The notes beneath the pieces are model-generated. The model was given only the letters and a program-made list of their open reading frames with translations, did no database searches and was not told the DNA's origin. Of a stretch of DNA of 64,000 nt, positions 21,009 to 31,272 are shown piece after piece (within the stretch, counting starts at the first letter, position 1; every line of letters begins with the position of its first letter). This DNA is from Closterium sp. Naga37s-1. Lineage: Eukaryota; Streptophyta; Zygnematophyceae; Desmidiales; Closteriaceae. The translations under genes and the position numbers were made by a program. The stretch is from contig CANJKZ010000398.1 of NCBI GenBank assembly GCA_947471745.1, forward strand, positions 186,001 to 250,000. The letters run 5' to 3'.

Positions 21009-21827
21009 TGTTATAGTCACAATAGGCTTGAATGTGCCTAAAACGAAAGATAGAGAGAACAGACGGATTTCTGCACAGCGGCTTCAAACGTTGATAGCGT
21101 TCTGGTCACAGCTGCAAATGACTTGATTCAAATTGGATCTGGAACGTCGTCACGTCGTCTACAATTAGCAATTTAGATTGCACGATTTGATAAAGAATTG
21201 ACGACACAGCGTCGGTTTGAACGAACGGTACTATGGCAGCCACTATAGTCTTAGAACACAAGATAGGAAGAGTTACGAGTTGGGAATGACTCCCAGCTCC
21301 TACAAACCCCAAGAGCCGAGGTACAGTGATGTGGAACAGTGCCACACTGTCCCCAACCACGAAGGGTCTCGAAACTACCCTTCACTAGGGCCTACACCAA
21401 GTGAAATGTTACACTACACAAAGTAATGTAACTATCTTCAATATCTTGAGGTGTACCCTTTTGGCAAGCTTCGAAATCACTTGAGGCTTGACACCAAGGC
21501 TCGGGCTCTTCATCACAAACTCATCCTTGAGTTCTTGATGGGTCTGCTGCACACACCTGCGACACGCCGAACGTTCGACACAGGACAAAATAGAAACCGC
21601 GCACGACAAAATAGAAACCGCGCGCGAGACACAAACGACCGCGTAACACGCGTCTAGCGATAACTCGCTATTGACTCGACACACACACTCGACATCATGA
21701 CTCAACATTCACACACAATTATAAGCATGAAATATATATTATCCCATGCCCTCATACCATTCCATACACACACACATTCACGCACACGGACAACAAGCCG
21801 AGTGCAAACCGTAGGGTTGCACCAACA
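21009..21827 (-). repeat. 5' LTR of nested copia copy 2
   Basis: 819 bp; by eye identical to 15345-16163. It carries the same TATA-like run and tandem 21-bp unit as copy 1. Confidence 0.93.
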
Positions 21828-21832
21828 CCACT

Positions 21833-22736
21833 TCCTTCCAAATTTGTCCCTTTGTCTTCACATCAGCCCTATGAAGAGAGAGAGTCAAGCCTTGATATCA
21901 TAGGTATTAAAGAGTTGTGTCTTGAGGAGAGCGAGCATCATGGTGAGAATTCACTTAAGGTATCCCCACAAGACCTAGCTCTGTACCAAAGTCAGGTTGG
22001 GTGTCTCATGTATGCAGCCCTATGCACAAGGCCCGACTTAGCATTCACGGTATCTAAGCTAGCTCAACACATGAGTGCCCCTTCACCTATTCATATGCAT
22101 GCAGCCAAGCGAGCTCTTCGGTATCTCAAAGGTACTTCTAATCATGGTCTTCTCTTCCAAGCCAGCCCATATGCAAGCTCCCTCCAAGGCTTTACCGATG
22201 CAGATTGGGCGGGAGAATTGAGCACACGCAAGTCTACCGGCGGCTACATCTTCCTCATGTGTGGTGCCGCTGTTTCTTGGCAATCGCGCAAGCAAAGTTG
22301 TGTGGCACTTTCAACAACCGAAGCTGAGTACATGGCAATGACCGAAGGAGCAAGGGAGGCAATCTGGTTACGTGGACTCTTGGAGGAATTGAGGCAGCCG
22401 CAAACTCAACCAACTCCGCTCTACGTGGACAACACTTCAGCCGTAGCTCTTTCCAAGAACCCGGTTCATCATGGGCGTACAAAACACATCGAGGTGCAGT
22501 ACCACTTCATTCGTGAACAACTAGAGAAGGGAGTTCTCGCCGTCAACTTTTGCCGTTCATTCGATCAAGCAGCAGATTTCATGACCAAGGTTCTTCCACA
22601 TGATGCATTCAACATGTGCAAGGCAAGAGCAGGCCTCATGACACTTCATGAAGCAGTGGAGCAGTTTGAGGAGAATGAGGAGTGTGAGGGGAAGAGACGT
22701 GGGCAGCAGCATGAAGTGTATGCTAAGGAGATGTGA
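21833..22736 (+). CDS. Outer copia Gag-Pol, part 4: RNase H and C terminus
   Basis: Continues in phase from 15339 after removal of the insertion (CCA CTT CCT). It encodes the connection MYAALCTRPDLAF, RNase H with FTDADWAG (Asp), STTEAEYMA (Glu), LYVDNTSAVAL (Asp), and the end DFMTKVLPHDAF. The stop is at 22734-22736. A purine tract AGGGGGAG (22781-22788) precedes the LTR. Confidence 0.88.
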
Positions 22737-22788
22737 AAGGAGCATCAGCATGGGTGTATGTGTGCTTCGGGTCTGGTGCGAGGGGGAG

Positions 22789-23291
22789 TGTTGGAGAATC
22801 GAGTTTCTGCCGCCCCAGCCCTTTGCACACAAGCAGCAGCAAGGGGGAATGTCGGCGATGAATCAGAGCTTCGGGAAGTACTTCGAAAGTTCCACCACCA
22901 ATCAGATTTCAGCCGAAGACTCGATATAGTTCAAAGCTGCCTTCAAACCGAAGTGTTGGCAGTTTCTACAGGTTTCTACACATCAGAATCAGCTATAACA
23001 GAAATATCCAGAGTTTTCTTATTCATGCACCTCATGTGGCACTCAAAGTCACTCAAGGTCCATCCAATCTAGATTGTGCCCAAGTTACCAGAGAAGTTAC
23101 ATTGTCTATCAGCCTAGTTTGAGCTTTCAATCTGTCTTGTTTGTGATGCCTATAGAGTTGTGCTTTAGTGGGCTTGTTAATCTTGAACATAGTGAAGTTT
23201 TACCTCATCCAGTCAATTCCAGCAGCCCTGCTAAGACTTTCCAGCCAAGTTTCCAGCCCTCCAGTAGTCACAGCTACTCTGTTTTACAAGT
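22789..23291 (+). repeat. 3' LTR of outer copia
   Basis: 503 bp, the same length as the 5' LTR, with about four substitutions. It is followed by AATTG (23292-23296) and the rest of the gypsy LTR. Confidence 0.92.
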
Positions 23292-23296
23292 AATTG

Positions 23297-23817
23297 TGCG
23301 GCTCGTAATTCTGAGTTTCCAACCGTGGGAACAACTCCAGAGAGCATACTACTAGTGCTGGACACAACGGGGCAGAGAACTCCAACAGCGCAGCAAAGTA
23401 TTTGACAGCACAAGCAAGCATACTTTCCTACAGCCATGGCTACTTCCAACAGAGCTCGTGGTCATCATTATCAACGACACCATGGACGACAACAAGACAA
23501 ATAATCTCTGCCCATTACCTTAGTGAATTCCTAGGCTATGCTTATTGGTTCTAGGATATGACAACAAGGCTAGTATGTCTTGTACATAATCATAATGACT
23601 ATGCCTTGCTGTCCTTAGCTCTAGGAAGATGATAGGCGACCTGAGCGATCTGCTCGAGGCGCCCTTGCTAGTATCCTAGTATATTAGGATGTATCTCTGA
23701 AATGTAAGCCATCATATGATCTTGTAAAGCTATCTTGCTACTATCTTTCTGAAATTCTCCTAAGAGCTCTTCCTACTAGTACTACTACTCTGCCAAAACA
23801 GCGTTGTGGCTGTTTCA
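23297..23817 (+). repeat. Ty3/gypsy 5' LTR, second part
   Basis: Resumes TGCGGCTCGTAATTCTGAG, matching 28365-28882, and ends GGCTGTTTCA. Together with 3576-3704 it makes a 650-bp LTR; the 3' LTR lacks three bases (ACTACTACTCTGCC versus ACTACTATGCC). Confidence 0.92.
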
Positions 23818-23819
23818 TT

Positions 23820-23831
23820 TGGTATCCGAGC
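23820..23831 (+). promoter_or_regulatory. Primer-binding site of the gypsy element
   Basis: TGGTATCCGAGC, one mismatch from the initiator tRNA-Met complement, two bases after the LTR. Confidence 0.75.
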
Positions 23832-23865
23832 TATCTTCGATCCTCTTTTTCTTGAGAACAGCGTC

Positions 23866-24780
23866 ATGACGACTAGTAAGGTACCTTCTCGTGATGAATG
23901 GGCTAGTTACTTGGAAACTTACCGAGCCCAACTTGTCGCTGAAGTTAGAGAGAGCTTGCAAGCTGAGATGCAAGCTAGTGTAGCTGCAGCTGGAGTGGCG
24001 GCAGCAACCTCGAGCCCTGCTGCACCGCCAGACGGAAATCAGCGCGCTAGACCCGCCCTTCCTGATTTTTTCTTTCCCGGGAGAAACCAACCAGTCGTGA
24101 GCCGTTGGCTCTTTCTTGTTGAGCAATTCCTGCTCCTAAGTCACATACTACCTGCCGAGTGGACTGCTTTCACCGGCACCCTACTTCGTGGATCTGCAAT
24201 CACCTGGTGGCAATCCGTGCATGCGACCATCCAATCTTGGGATCAATTCAAGCTGATCTTCACTGCAACCTTCCAACCAGTGAACCCGAACATCAGAGCA
24301 CGAGACGCCTTGGCTGCTCTGAAGCAACTCAAATCTGTTCAAGATTACGCTTCTCGCTTCCGTGACATCGCTCAAGAGATCCCGGACCTTTCCGATGCTG
24401 AACGGATGGATCGTTTCAAGCGCGGGCTGAAAACAAACGTGCGCATGGAGGTCAAGCTGAGGGACTGCTCTACGCTCGAGGAAATGATACGCGTGGCTGA
24501 ACGGTATGATTCTGTCCATTACGCATACAACAAGCCTCGCTTTCCTCGTAGCCCGTTCCTTCCGTTTGCTCCCTCCTACCAGCCCTCTACTCCAACTGAC
24601 TCCAATCTTCAAGAATCTGCTCCTATGGACCTGGACCTGATGGAGAAGAGAAAGAGAAACCCGAGGCCAGCCATCGTGTGTTACAAGTGCGGCAAGAAAG
24701 GGCACGTGTGGAAGGTCTGCCGCCAACGCACCAATCAGCCTCCCATCCTTCCAACGCCGGGAAACTCAAGTCGCCAGTAA
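23866..24780 (+). CDS. Ty3/gypsy Gag
   Basis: 304 residues from ATG 23866, the first ATG after the PBS. It contains a Retrotrans_gag capsid domain ([67 protein letters not shown]) and a C-terminal CCHC knuckle [14 protein letters not shown]. It ends at TAA (24778-24780). The last codons overlap pol in the -1 frame. A slippery heptamer GGGAAAC (24759-24765) sits in the correct phase (CCG GGA AAC), followed by a potential pseudoknot, so Gag-Pol is probably made by ribosomal frameshifting. Confidence 0.9.
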   Translation: MTTSKVPSRDEWASYLETYRAQLVAEVRESLQAEMQASVAAAGVAAATSSPAAPPDGNQRARPALPDFFFPGRNQPVVSRWLFLVEQFLLLSHILPAEWTAFTGTLLRGSAITWWQSVHATIQSWDQFKLIFTATFQPVNPNIRARDALAALKQLKSVQDYASRFRDIAQEIPDLSDAERMDRFKRGLKTNVRMEVKLRDCSTLEEMIRVAERYDSVHYAYNKPRFPRSPFLPFAPSYQPSTPTDSNLQESAPMDLDLMEKRKRNPRPAIVCYKCGKKGHVWKVCRQRTNQPPILPTPGNSSRQ

Positions 24781-24815
24781 ACTCGGGGCAACTTTCTGGT
24801 GACTATGCCTGCCCC
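24759..24815 (+). promoter_or_regulatory. Candidate -1 frameshift site and H-type pseudoknot
   Basis: Heptamer G GGA AAC at 24759-24765 in the gag frame; spacer TCAA; stem 1 pairs 24770-24777 (GTCGCCAG) with 24796-24803 (CTGGTGAC), 8 bp with one G-U; stem 2 pairs loop bases 24785-24790 (GGGGCA) with 24810-24815 (TGCCCC), 6 bp. The gag stop lies in loop 1. A -1 shift enters the pol frame as GGG AAA CTC AAG. GGGAAAC is an established slippery sequence (for example in beet western yellows virus). Function is inferred. Confidence 0.7.
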
Positions 24816-26855
24816 ACCATCTCTTCCCTTGAAAGTCGTAACCCCTCTGAACCTCTTCTCCTTTCCATGCTGATTCGTGGTCAGAAAGTGAAAGCTCTAG
24901 TTGACAGTGGTGCTTCTTCTAACTTCATCTCCTCCTCTCTACTCTCCAAGCTTTCTCTTCCAACTCAACCTGATTCCATACCTCAAACAGTGCTGATGGC
25001 GAACGGAACCTCGATTTCATGTGGACAAGTACCATTCCCTGTTTCATGTACAATCGGACCTAACAGAGACAAGATTCAGTTTCAGCAAGCATCTCTCGGA
25101 GACCATGAAGTGATTCTTGGACGTGACTGGCTTTCCCTAAAAAACCCCAAGATTGATTGGACTCTTGGAACCGTCACCATCTCTCACTCTGGAAGAGACA
25201 TCACCTTACCTACCTTCTCCTCCTCCTCCTCTACCTCTACTTGCTGCAACATCCTCTCGAAACGGCAACTGAAAAAATATCTCAATGACCCAAGCTCTCA
25301 ATTCTTCCTCTGTTTTTTTAATCAAATTTCAGAAACTCCTATTCTCCTTTCCCCTCCCAAGGCTGCTGAAATCCCTTCTGAAATTCAACAGGTTGTCAAT
25401 GAGTTTAAAGACATCTTCCCTGCTGATCTTCCCTCTTCACTTCCTCCGAAGCGTGCCATCGATCACCGCATCATCTTACAACCCGGTGCTGAACCTACCG
25501 TTTGTGCTACGTACCGGATGAGTGCTGCCGAGCTGAAAGAAGTTCAGAAGCAGTTGGAGGAGCTTCTTGAGAAGGGTTTCATCCGTGTCAGCTCCTCTCC
25601 CTATGCAGCACCAATTCTCTTCGTCAAAAAGAAGGATGGCAGCATGCGCATGTGTGTTGACTACCGTGCGCTCAACAAAATCACCGTCAAGAATCGCTAC
25701 CCGCTACCTCGAGTAGAAGAACTCTTTGATCAACTTGGTGAGGCCACAATTTTCAGCAAGCTGGACCTACGAAGCGGTTACCATCAAGTGCGTGTCGCTG
25801 ACGAAGACATCGAGAAAACCGCCTTTCGAACACGGTATGGGCATTTCGAGTTTCTCGTGCTTCCTTTCGGACTAACGAATGCCCCTGCCACCTTCATGTC
25901 CTTGATGCACAGTGTCTTTCGGGATTTCTTGGACCGGTTTGTCATCATCTTCATCGATGACATTCTGATTTATAGCAAATCCTTGAAGGAACACGCCGAG
26001 CATCTAAGGCAAGTCTTCACACGGCTTCGTGAGCATCGTCTCTTTGCCAAAGAGAGCAAGTGTGAGTTCGCCAAGCCCTCGATTCCTTTCTTGGGCCACA
26101 TTATCTCACACAACCAGCTTGCTATGGACCCTTCCAAAGTCAACGCCATCAGAGAATGGAAGGAGCCAACCTCTATCAAGGAAGTGCAAGCCTTCCTTGG
26201 TCTTGCCAACTACTACCGCAAGTTCATTCGACTCTTTGCTGCCATCACCTCTCCCCTATCCAACCTTCTTTGCAAGAATGAACCATTCCATTGGAACTCT
26301 GACCAGCAAACTGCCTTCAATGCTCTCAAGTGTGCACTAACCTCTTCTCCTACTCTAGCCCTACCCAACCCCTCCCTTCCCTACGTGATATGGACAGATG
26401 CGTCTCAGGTTGCAACGGGTGCAATCCTTTGTCAAGATCAAGGGCATGGCCTTCAGCCTATCGCCTTCGAGTCCCGGAAACTCAAACCTGCCGAGTGCAA
26501 CTATGCAACTCACGATCGCGAGGCGCTGGCCATCGTCCATGCAATCAAGAAGTGGCGCTGCTATGTTCACATGCAGCCCGTCACTGTCTTAACCGATCAC
26601 TGCACCCTGCAATACCTGAAGACGCAGCCCCATCTCACCCCGAGGCAGGCCCGATGGATGGAGTACCTGGAACAGTACGTACCGGAGCTGAAAATCGAAT
26701 ACCGCGCTGGCCGCCTCAACCCTGCTGATTCTTTGACCCGGCCTCCTCAACCTCAGCTCACCACCATCGGAAGCGTCACATGGGACGAAAGCTTCATCAA
26801 GAAATTCACCGATGGGTATCGTCGTGACCGTTTCTATCTCTACTATGCCGCTTAA
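24765..26855 (+). CDS. Ty3/gypsy Pol, part 1: protease, RT, RNase H
   Basis: The -1 frame relative to gag, entered at the heptamer, without a start of its own. Order: aspartic protease ([12 protein letters not shown], about 24895), a linker with a P-rich start of RT ([19 protein letters not shown]), RT with [24 protein letters not shown] and the active site [10 protein letters not shown] (about 25950), and RNase H with [37 protein letters not shown] and LNPADSLTR. The frame ends at TAA (26853-26855), just before the integrase, which continues in the +1 frame. This break is probably an indel. Confidence 0.88.
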   Translation, partial: LKSPVNSGQLSGDYACPTISSLESRNPSEPLLLSMLIRGQKVKALVDSGASSNFISSSLLSKLSLPTQPDSIPQTVLMANGTSISCGQVPFPVSCTIGPNRDKIQFQQASLGDHEVILGRDWLSLKNPKIDWTLGTVTISHSGRDITLPTFSSSSSTSTCCNILSKRQLKKYLNDPSSQFFLCFFNQISETPILLSPPKAAEIPSEIQQVVNEFKDIFPADLPSSLPPKRAIDHRIILQPGAEPTVCATYRMSAAELKEVQKQLEELLEKGFIRVSSSPYAAPILFVKKKDGSMRMCVDYRALNKITVKNRYPLPRVEELFDQLGEATIFSKLDLRSGYHQVRVADEDIEKTAFRTRYGHFEFLVLPFGLTNAPATFMSLMHSVFRDFLDRFVIIFIDDILIYSKSLKEHAEHLRQVFTRLREHRLFAKESKCEFAKPSIPFLGHIISHNQLAMDPSKVNAIREWKEPTSIKEVQAFLGLANYYRKFIRLFAAITSPLSNLLCKNEPFHWNSDQQTAFNALKCALTSSPTLALPNPSLPYVIWTDASQVATGAILCQDQGHGLQPIAFESRKLKPAECNYATHDREALAIVHAIKKWRCYVHMQPVTVLTDHCTLQYLKTQPHLTPRQARWMEYLEQYVPELKIEYRAGRLNPADSLTRPPQPQLTTIGSVTWDESFIKKFTDGYRRDRFYLYYAA

Positions 26856-26857
26856 AT

Positions 26858-28293
26858 CTGTCTTCTACGAATCCCCCTTTTGGTATAAGGCAGATTCCCG
26901 AGTCATCTGCGTCCCCGCAGAGCGCAAGCTTCGTCATCTCCTGCTACGCGAGCATCATGACCAGAATGGGCACTTCGGAGTGGACAAAACGCTTGCAGCC
27001 ATCTCTTCCAACTTCTTCTGGCCCAAGCTCTCTCGAGACGTCCGCTCCTACGTACGCAGCTGCCACACATGCCAGTGCAACAAGGCTCGCAACGCAGCAC
27101 CCTACGGCCTGCTACACCCCTTGGAAATCCCTCAGCTCCCATGGACTCATGTGACACTCGACTTCATCACAGATCTGCCTCGCACCTCCTCCCATCACAA
27201 CGCTTTCCTCACCGTGGTAGACAAACTCAGCAAGATGGCACACTTCCTCCCTACCTCCACCACCGCTACAGCTGAGAACGTTGCTGATCTCTTCTTCAAC
27301 GAGGTGGTACGTCTCCATGGCATTCCTTCCGTACTAATCAGTGACCGTGATTCTTGGTTTGTTGGCAGATTTTGGCAGTCCCTTTTCAACAGATTGGGCA
27401 CCAAGATTCGTCTCTCCACTGCCTACCATCCTCAGTCCGATGGGCAGACCGAGAGGATGAATCGAACCCGTGAAGATGCCCTGCGTGCATGCGTGAGTGC
27501 ACGGCAAAATGATTGGGACCAGCATCTGCCCTCAATCGAATTCTCCTACAACAACACGGTGAACCTTGCCACGGGACAAACCCCTTTCTTCCTCGCAACA
27601 GGGCAGCAGCCACGCACACCAGCTTCTCTCGTACGCAGCAGTGACACCAAACCAGCAGCCGAATTCCTCTCCACTCGGGAAAAGACCATTGCAGCAGCAC
27701 GCGCTTCCTTACTGAAATCTCAACACCGAATGATCCGCTATGCCGATCAACACCGACGTGACATCCAATTCCACGTAGGTGACCAAGTCCTTCTCTCCAC
27801 CACAAACCTTCCCTTGCTGCAGAAAGGTCTCACTCGTAAGCTTGCACCTCGTTTCATCAACCCTTTCACCATCACCCAAGTTCTCTCTCCTCTCACCTAC
27901 CATTTGAAACTTCCACCTCACATCAACATACACCCTGTTTTTCACGTTCAGCTGCTACGTCCTTACCACATTCCTCCAGCCCATTTCCCCCTCTTACCTC
28001 TGCCTCCTCGTCCTCCTATGTTCACATCAAACCCTGATCTCTTCGAAGTTGAAAAAAATCTGTCCCATGAAACCTCTCCTCGCGGCACTTACTTCCTTGT
28101 TAAGTGGCGTGGGAAAGACTCCTCTCACAACCTCTGGATACCCGAGACAAGCCTTCAGAATGCCCAGAGAGCCCTTCAGAGCTACCTTGCATCTGCTCAA
28201 GCACCGAGGACGGTGCTTGCTGGAGAGGGGAGTAATGTAACAAGACGAAGGCGATCTCGTCATCCTCGATTTCGCCAACTCAGCTCCTTGTGA
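26858..28293 (+). CDS. Ty3/gypsy Pol, part 2: integrase and chromodomain
   Basis: The frame overlaps the end of part 1 (open from about 26812) and continues as [15 protein letters not shown]. It contains the HHCC zinc-binding segment (REHHDQNGHFGVDKT, CHTCQCNKAR), the integrase core with LDFITDLP (Asp), ISDRDSWFVGRFW (Asp) and HPQSDGQTERMNR (Glu), the GPY/F-like module (HVGDQVLLST, RKLAPRFINPFTI) and a C-terminal chromodomain (TYFLVKWRGKDSSHNLWIPE, about 28087-28146) that marks chromoviruses and is thought to guide insertion to modified chromatin. The last 19 codons lie inside the 3' LTR. Confidence 0.88.
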
Positions 28294-28882
28294 TCCGAAC
28301 CAGAATTCGGAACACACCCTAAGTACATTTCGGGAATTCAATGTTGGAATCCAACATTGAATTGTGCGGCTCGTAATTCTGAGTTTCCAACCGTGGGAAC
28401 AACTCCAGAGAGCATACTACTAGTGCTGGACACAACGGGGCAGAGAACTCCAACAGCGCAGCAAAGTATTTGACAGCACAAGCAAGCATACTTTCCTACA
28501 GCCATGGCTACTTCCAACAGAGCTCGTGGTCATCATTATCAACGACACCATGGACGACAACAAGACAAATAATCTCTGCCCATTACCTTAGTGAATTCCT
28601 AGGCTATGCTTATTGGTTCTAGGATATGACAACAAGGCTAGTATGTCTTGTACATAATCATAATGACTATGCCTTGCTGTCCTTAGCTCTAGGAAGATGA
28701 TAGGCGACCTGAGCGACCTGCTCGAGGCGCCCTTGCTAGTATCCTAGTATATTAGGATGTATCTCTGAAATGTAAGCCATCATATGATCTTGTAAAGCTA
28801 TCTTGCTACTATCTTTCTGAAATTCTCCTAAGAGCTCTTCCTACTAGTACTACTATGCCAAAACAGCTTTGTGGCTGTTTCA
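28236..28882 (+). repeat. Ty3/gypsy 3' LTR
   Basis: 647 bp, TGTAACAAGACG to GGCTGTTTCA, preceded by the purine tract GGAGAGGGGAG and followed by the target duplication ATCAA (28883-28887). Confidence 0.93.
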
Positions 28883-28887
28883 ATCAA

Positions 28888-29591
28888 CGAAATGCTCGAA
28901 CATTTGCGCTTTGGATCGGTTACCCTGACAGGTGTTCGCCAAACATTTCGGACACAACTATCGTGATCGTGAGGTGAGTCAGAACGGGAAAGGTGAAAGT
29001 CCCCCAACCAGTGAGAGGAGAAAAGAGGCGCGCGCGATAAAGAAGCGATGAATCCACAAACGAAATCGAGGATGCACGAAAAATCACTTGGCGGTCACCT
29101 CCGTCTGTCCCTCCCCTACTTTCGTCCCAACCAATCAGAAGCCCGACGACGCTGCGTCATCCCAGACAAACGGAAGCGTCAACAGCTTGCCAGTCAGAGG
29201 CTTCTTGAAATGTTTTCCGTGGGACATGCAATGGTGATAGTTGAATTGAAACCATGTGCACGGTTATGTACTTGTCGCCGTCACGAGTCCATGACTTCAT
29301 GTGCATCGATTTCGAATGAGCCGGCCGGCACACCACAGCAGCAGCTGTGGTGAGAGTCCTTCGGATGACGACCTAATTAGGTTTGAGCAGAACTAGTGAT
29401 TCACGGCGGAGCAGAGTTGAAAGAGGAGAGTTTGCTATATCCAAGCAGAGTGATTGAACGCAGGCAGGGTGAAAGCTGTGCGGCGTCGTCGCAAGGGTTG
29501 CAGTTCGTTGTTCGGGACCGCGCGACACGAGAGCATATCCAGGCGGTGCTCTTTAACTTAGTAGCAGAATATCTGCATTACCGCTTGAAGT
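28888..29591. other. Host intergenic region between the nest and the GH30 gene
   Basis: Original host sequence continuing that of 3570. No supported frame. It should hold the promoter and 5' UTR of the GH30 gene and perhaps the upstream region of the divergent LRR gene; no clear TATA box is called. Confidence 0.4.
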
Positions 29592-30300
29592 ATGGTCCCT
29601 AGTAGCACCAGGTCCGGTCGACCGTCACTCCCGTTCCTACTACTAGTACTACTCAGCTTCCTCCTCGCTTCCTCATCAACGTTCCACTCGCCTTTCTTAA
29701 CCATCCGCGCCGCTGCCATCGGCGCGCAGTTAAAACCTGCCCCAGGTCCCGTGAACAACCGCGACTCGAACAGCACCAGCGTCGGCACTCCGCTGCCCCG
29801 CGCGTGGCACCCACCGTTGATTCACCCCGTCGGTCCTCCCCGTTACGCAGCGCACGAGCTCCTGCGGTCGCCACGTCAGCGCCACGTGTTCGGGCGGCTC
29901 TCCGCGGCTCGGCTAGGGGTAGACGAGGAGGCGGATTTTCCGCAGCCCCGGAGGGGACCGCCGGATTCTGCCTTGAGGGGACGCTCGTTGGCGGCTTCCG
30001 CCGCCGCCGACGCTCGTGAGGGCGAGTGCGATGCGGAATGGATGCTGCTCTGGCCGGCGCAGGAGTGCTGGCGGCCGCGCATGACGGCGCAAGGCGGAAC
30101 TTCCGTCGCCTCCTCCTCCTCGCACCGCCTAGCGACCGCGCAAAGCTTAACTTCCGCGGGCGCAGAGATCGCGCAAGCTTCCGCGCCTGCCCCTACCCCT
30201 TCGGACGGGGGGGGCGGCGATGGGGGGAGCGCTCCGCCCCCGGGGAGCGAGGCGCGGCTGACACCCGAGAATGAGATAATTGGCGTGTGCCGATCTGGAG
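29592..30300 (+). CDS. GH30-like secreted hydrolase, exon 1 (signal peptide and N-terminal extension)
   Basis: ATG 29592 starts a classic signal peptide: basic n-region (SSTRSGR), hydrophobic core LPFLLLVLLSFLLA, and small residues at the likely cleavage site. About 200 residues of low-complexity Ala/Pro/Ser/Arg sequence follow, with no recognised domain. A strong donor (CTGGAG/GTGAGA, 30300/30301) leaves phase 1, which fits the phase of the acceptor at 31273 and forms GAC (Asp) at the join. The join to the catalytic exons rests on phase and on the need of this enzyme family for a signal peptide. A separate, shorter first exon in the 30301-31272 stretch is possible. Confidence 0.5.
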
Positions 30301-31272
30301 GTGAGAAGTATCCGCGATATAGAGTTGTATTACATGCTTCAAGAACAGGAGGACTCTGGGAAAAGGGGAAGTACTCCCATTGATTTGGACTGGGGGCAAC
30401 CGGGGCAACGGGGAGGCAATGGGAGCAAAGGGGGGACAATGGGGGCAAAGGGGGGGCAATGGGGGCAAAGGGGGGGCAATGGGGGCAAAGGGGGGGCAAT
30501 GGGGGCAAAGGGGGGGCAATGGGGGCAAAGGGGGGGGCAATGGGGGCAAAGGGGGGGCAATGGGGGCAAAGGGGGGGCAATGGAGGCATTTTCGCGTGCT
30601 GATGAGCGGGAGAGACATCTTGGGCTAATGCAGGTAGCAACCAACTGTACTCGTTATATCCAGCATCGCAGTTTGTGTAGAGCATCTTAGTCATGCCCCC
30701 ACTTGACCCTCTTCGTGTCTTGATACGTTTCAATACTTCTCGTGTCCTCATGTCCTCAAGTCAGAGCAAGCCTGGGCAACAGGGGCATGACAGAGTTACG
30801 CCAGCTTCCTTTTGAAATCCTGATCTGCTTCTTCTCGCGTTTCTCACCTGTTCCCGGCCATTCAGCATGATAAGTGCTCGTGCACAGTATGACGTCAGTT
30901 CCCATGCAGACCATGCATGACGTCAGCGCACACGAGGCCCCATCGTCCATTCTCTTCTATCGTCTCGCCTCGCCTCTCCTCTCCTCGCCTCTCCTCTCCT
31001 CACCTCTCCTCACCTCTCCTCACCTCTCGTCTCCTCAGCTCTCATCCCCTCCCCCGCCCTAAGCGCTCTCCACAGAGCCATCGCCCTGGATTGCAATGGA
31101 CACGCTTTCCTTTCGCCCCGGATTGCAAGTGGCGAGGAGGCCGCAGCTGGCCCAACTTCTCTCCTTCCCGTCTCTCTTTCCTTTGCCTTCATTCTCTTTC
31201 TTCCCCTTTATTTCCCGTTCCTTTTCCTTCCTTGTCTTTCTTTCTCTTTCATTTCCTTGCTTCGCCTCCCAG
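30301..31272 (+). other. Proposed intron 1 of the GH30 gene
   Basis: 972 bp from GTGAGA to a long pyrimidine tract and CGCCTCCCAG. It contains the G-rich minisatellite (30405-30590) and a CT-rich repeat (30966-31030, units like CTCTCCTCAC). No other supported exon was seen inside. Confidence 0.5.
30405..30590 (+). repeat. G-rich 20-bp minisatellite
   Basis: About nine units close to CAATGGGGGCAAAGGGGGGG. Runs of five to eight G every few bases on the coding strand could form G-quadruplexes in DNA or in the pre-mRNA. Both strands stay open in several frames, which yields spurious ORFs. Confidence 0.9.

Larger units (their letters stand above)
15345..21827 (-). mobile_element. Nested Ty1/copia element, copy 2 (minus), apparently intact
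   Basis: 6483 bp with 819-bp LTRs and the target duplication CCACT (15340-15344, 21828-21832). The two LTRs look identical wherever compared, so this is probably the youngest insertion of the nest. All coding motifs are present, including YVDD. With copy 1 it forms a 6.5-kb inverted repeat with a spacer of 1538 bp (13807-15344). Confidence 0.95.
3705..23291 (+). mobile_element. Outer Ty1/copia element inserted in the gypsy LTR
   Basis: Two 503-bp LTRs (3705-4207 and 22789-23291), flanked by AATTG (3700-3704 and 23292-23296). About four differences are seen between the LTRs, so the element is young. After removal of the two internal 6483-bp copia insertions and their 5-bp duplications the element would be 6611 bp, normal for copia. 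Order inside is LTR, PBS, gag, protease, integrase, RT, RNase H, PPT, LTR. The coding frame is continuous across both insertion points once the duplications are taken into account, except for one stop (14797-14799). Confidence 0.93.
3576..28882 (+). mobile_element. Ty3/gypsy chromovirus, carrying nested copia elements
   Basis: This LTR retrotransposon is bounded by the direct repeat ATCAA (3571-3575 and 28883-28887). Its 5' LTR is split by a copia insertion: 3576-3704 continues at 23297-23817, 650 bp in all. The intact 3' LTR is 28236-28882 (647 bp). The two LTRs differ by eye at about five substitutions and one 3-bp indel, so the insertion is recent. The internal region is 23818-28235 with gag, pol and a C-terminal chromodomain. 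It is the outermost and therefore oldest layer of the nest. Confidence 0.93.

Noticed and set aside
29048..29353. A 101-codon ORF between the nest and the GH30 gene
   Set aside because: No recognisable domain, no splice support, composition of non-coding DNA.
30193..30751. Minus-strand ORFs with CPHCPPFAPIAPPLPP repeats
   Set aside because: They mirror the G-rich minisatellite in a proposed intron; pure low complexity.
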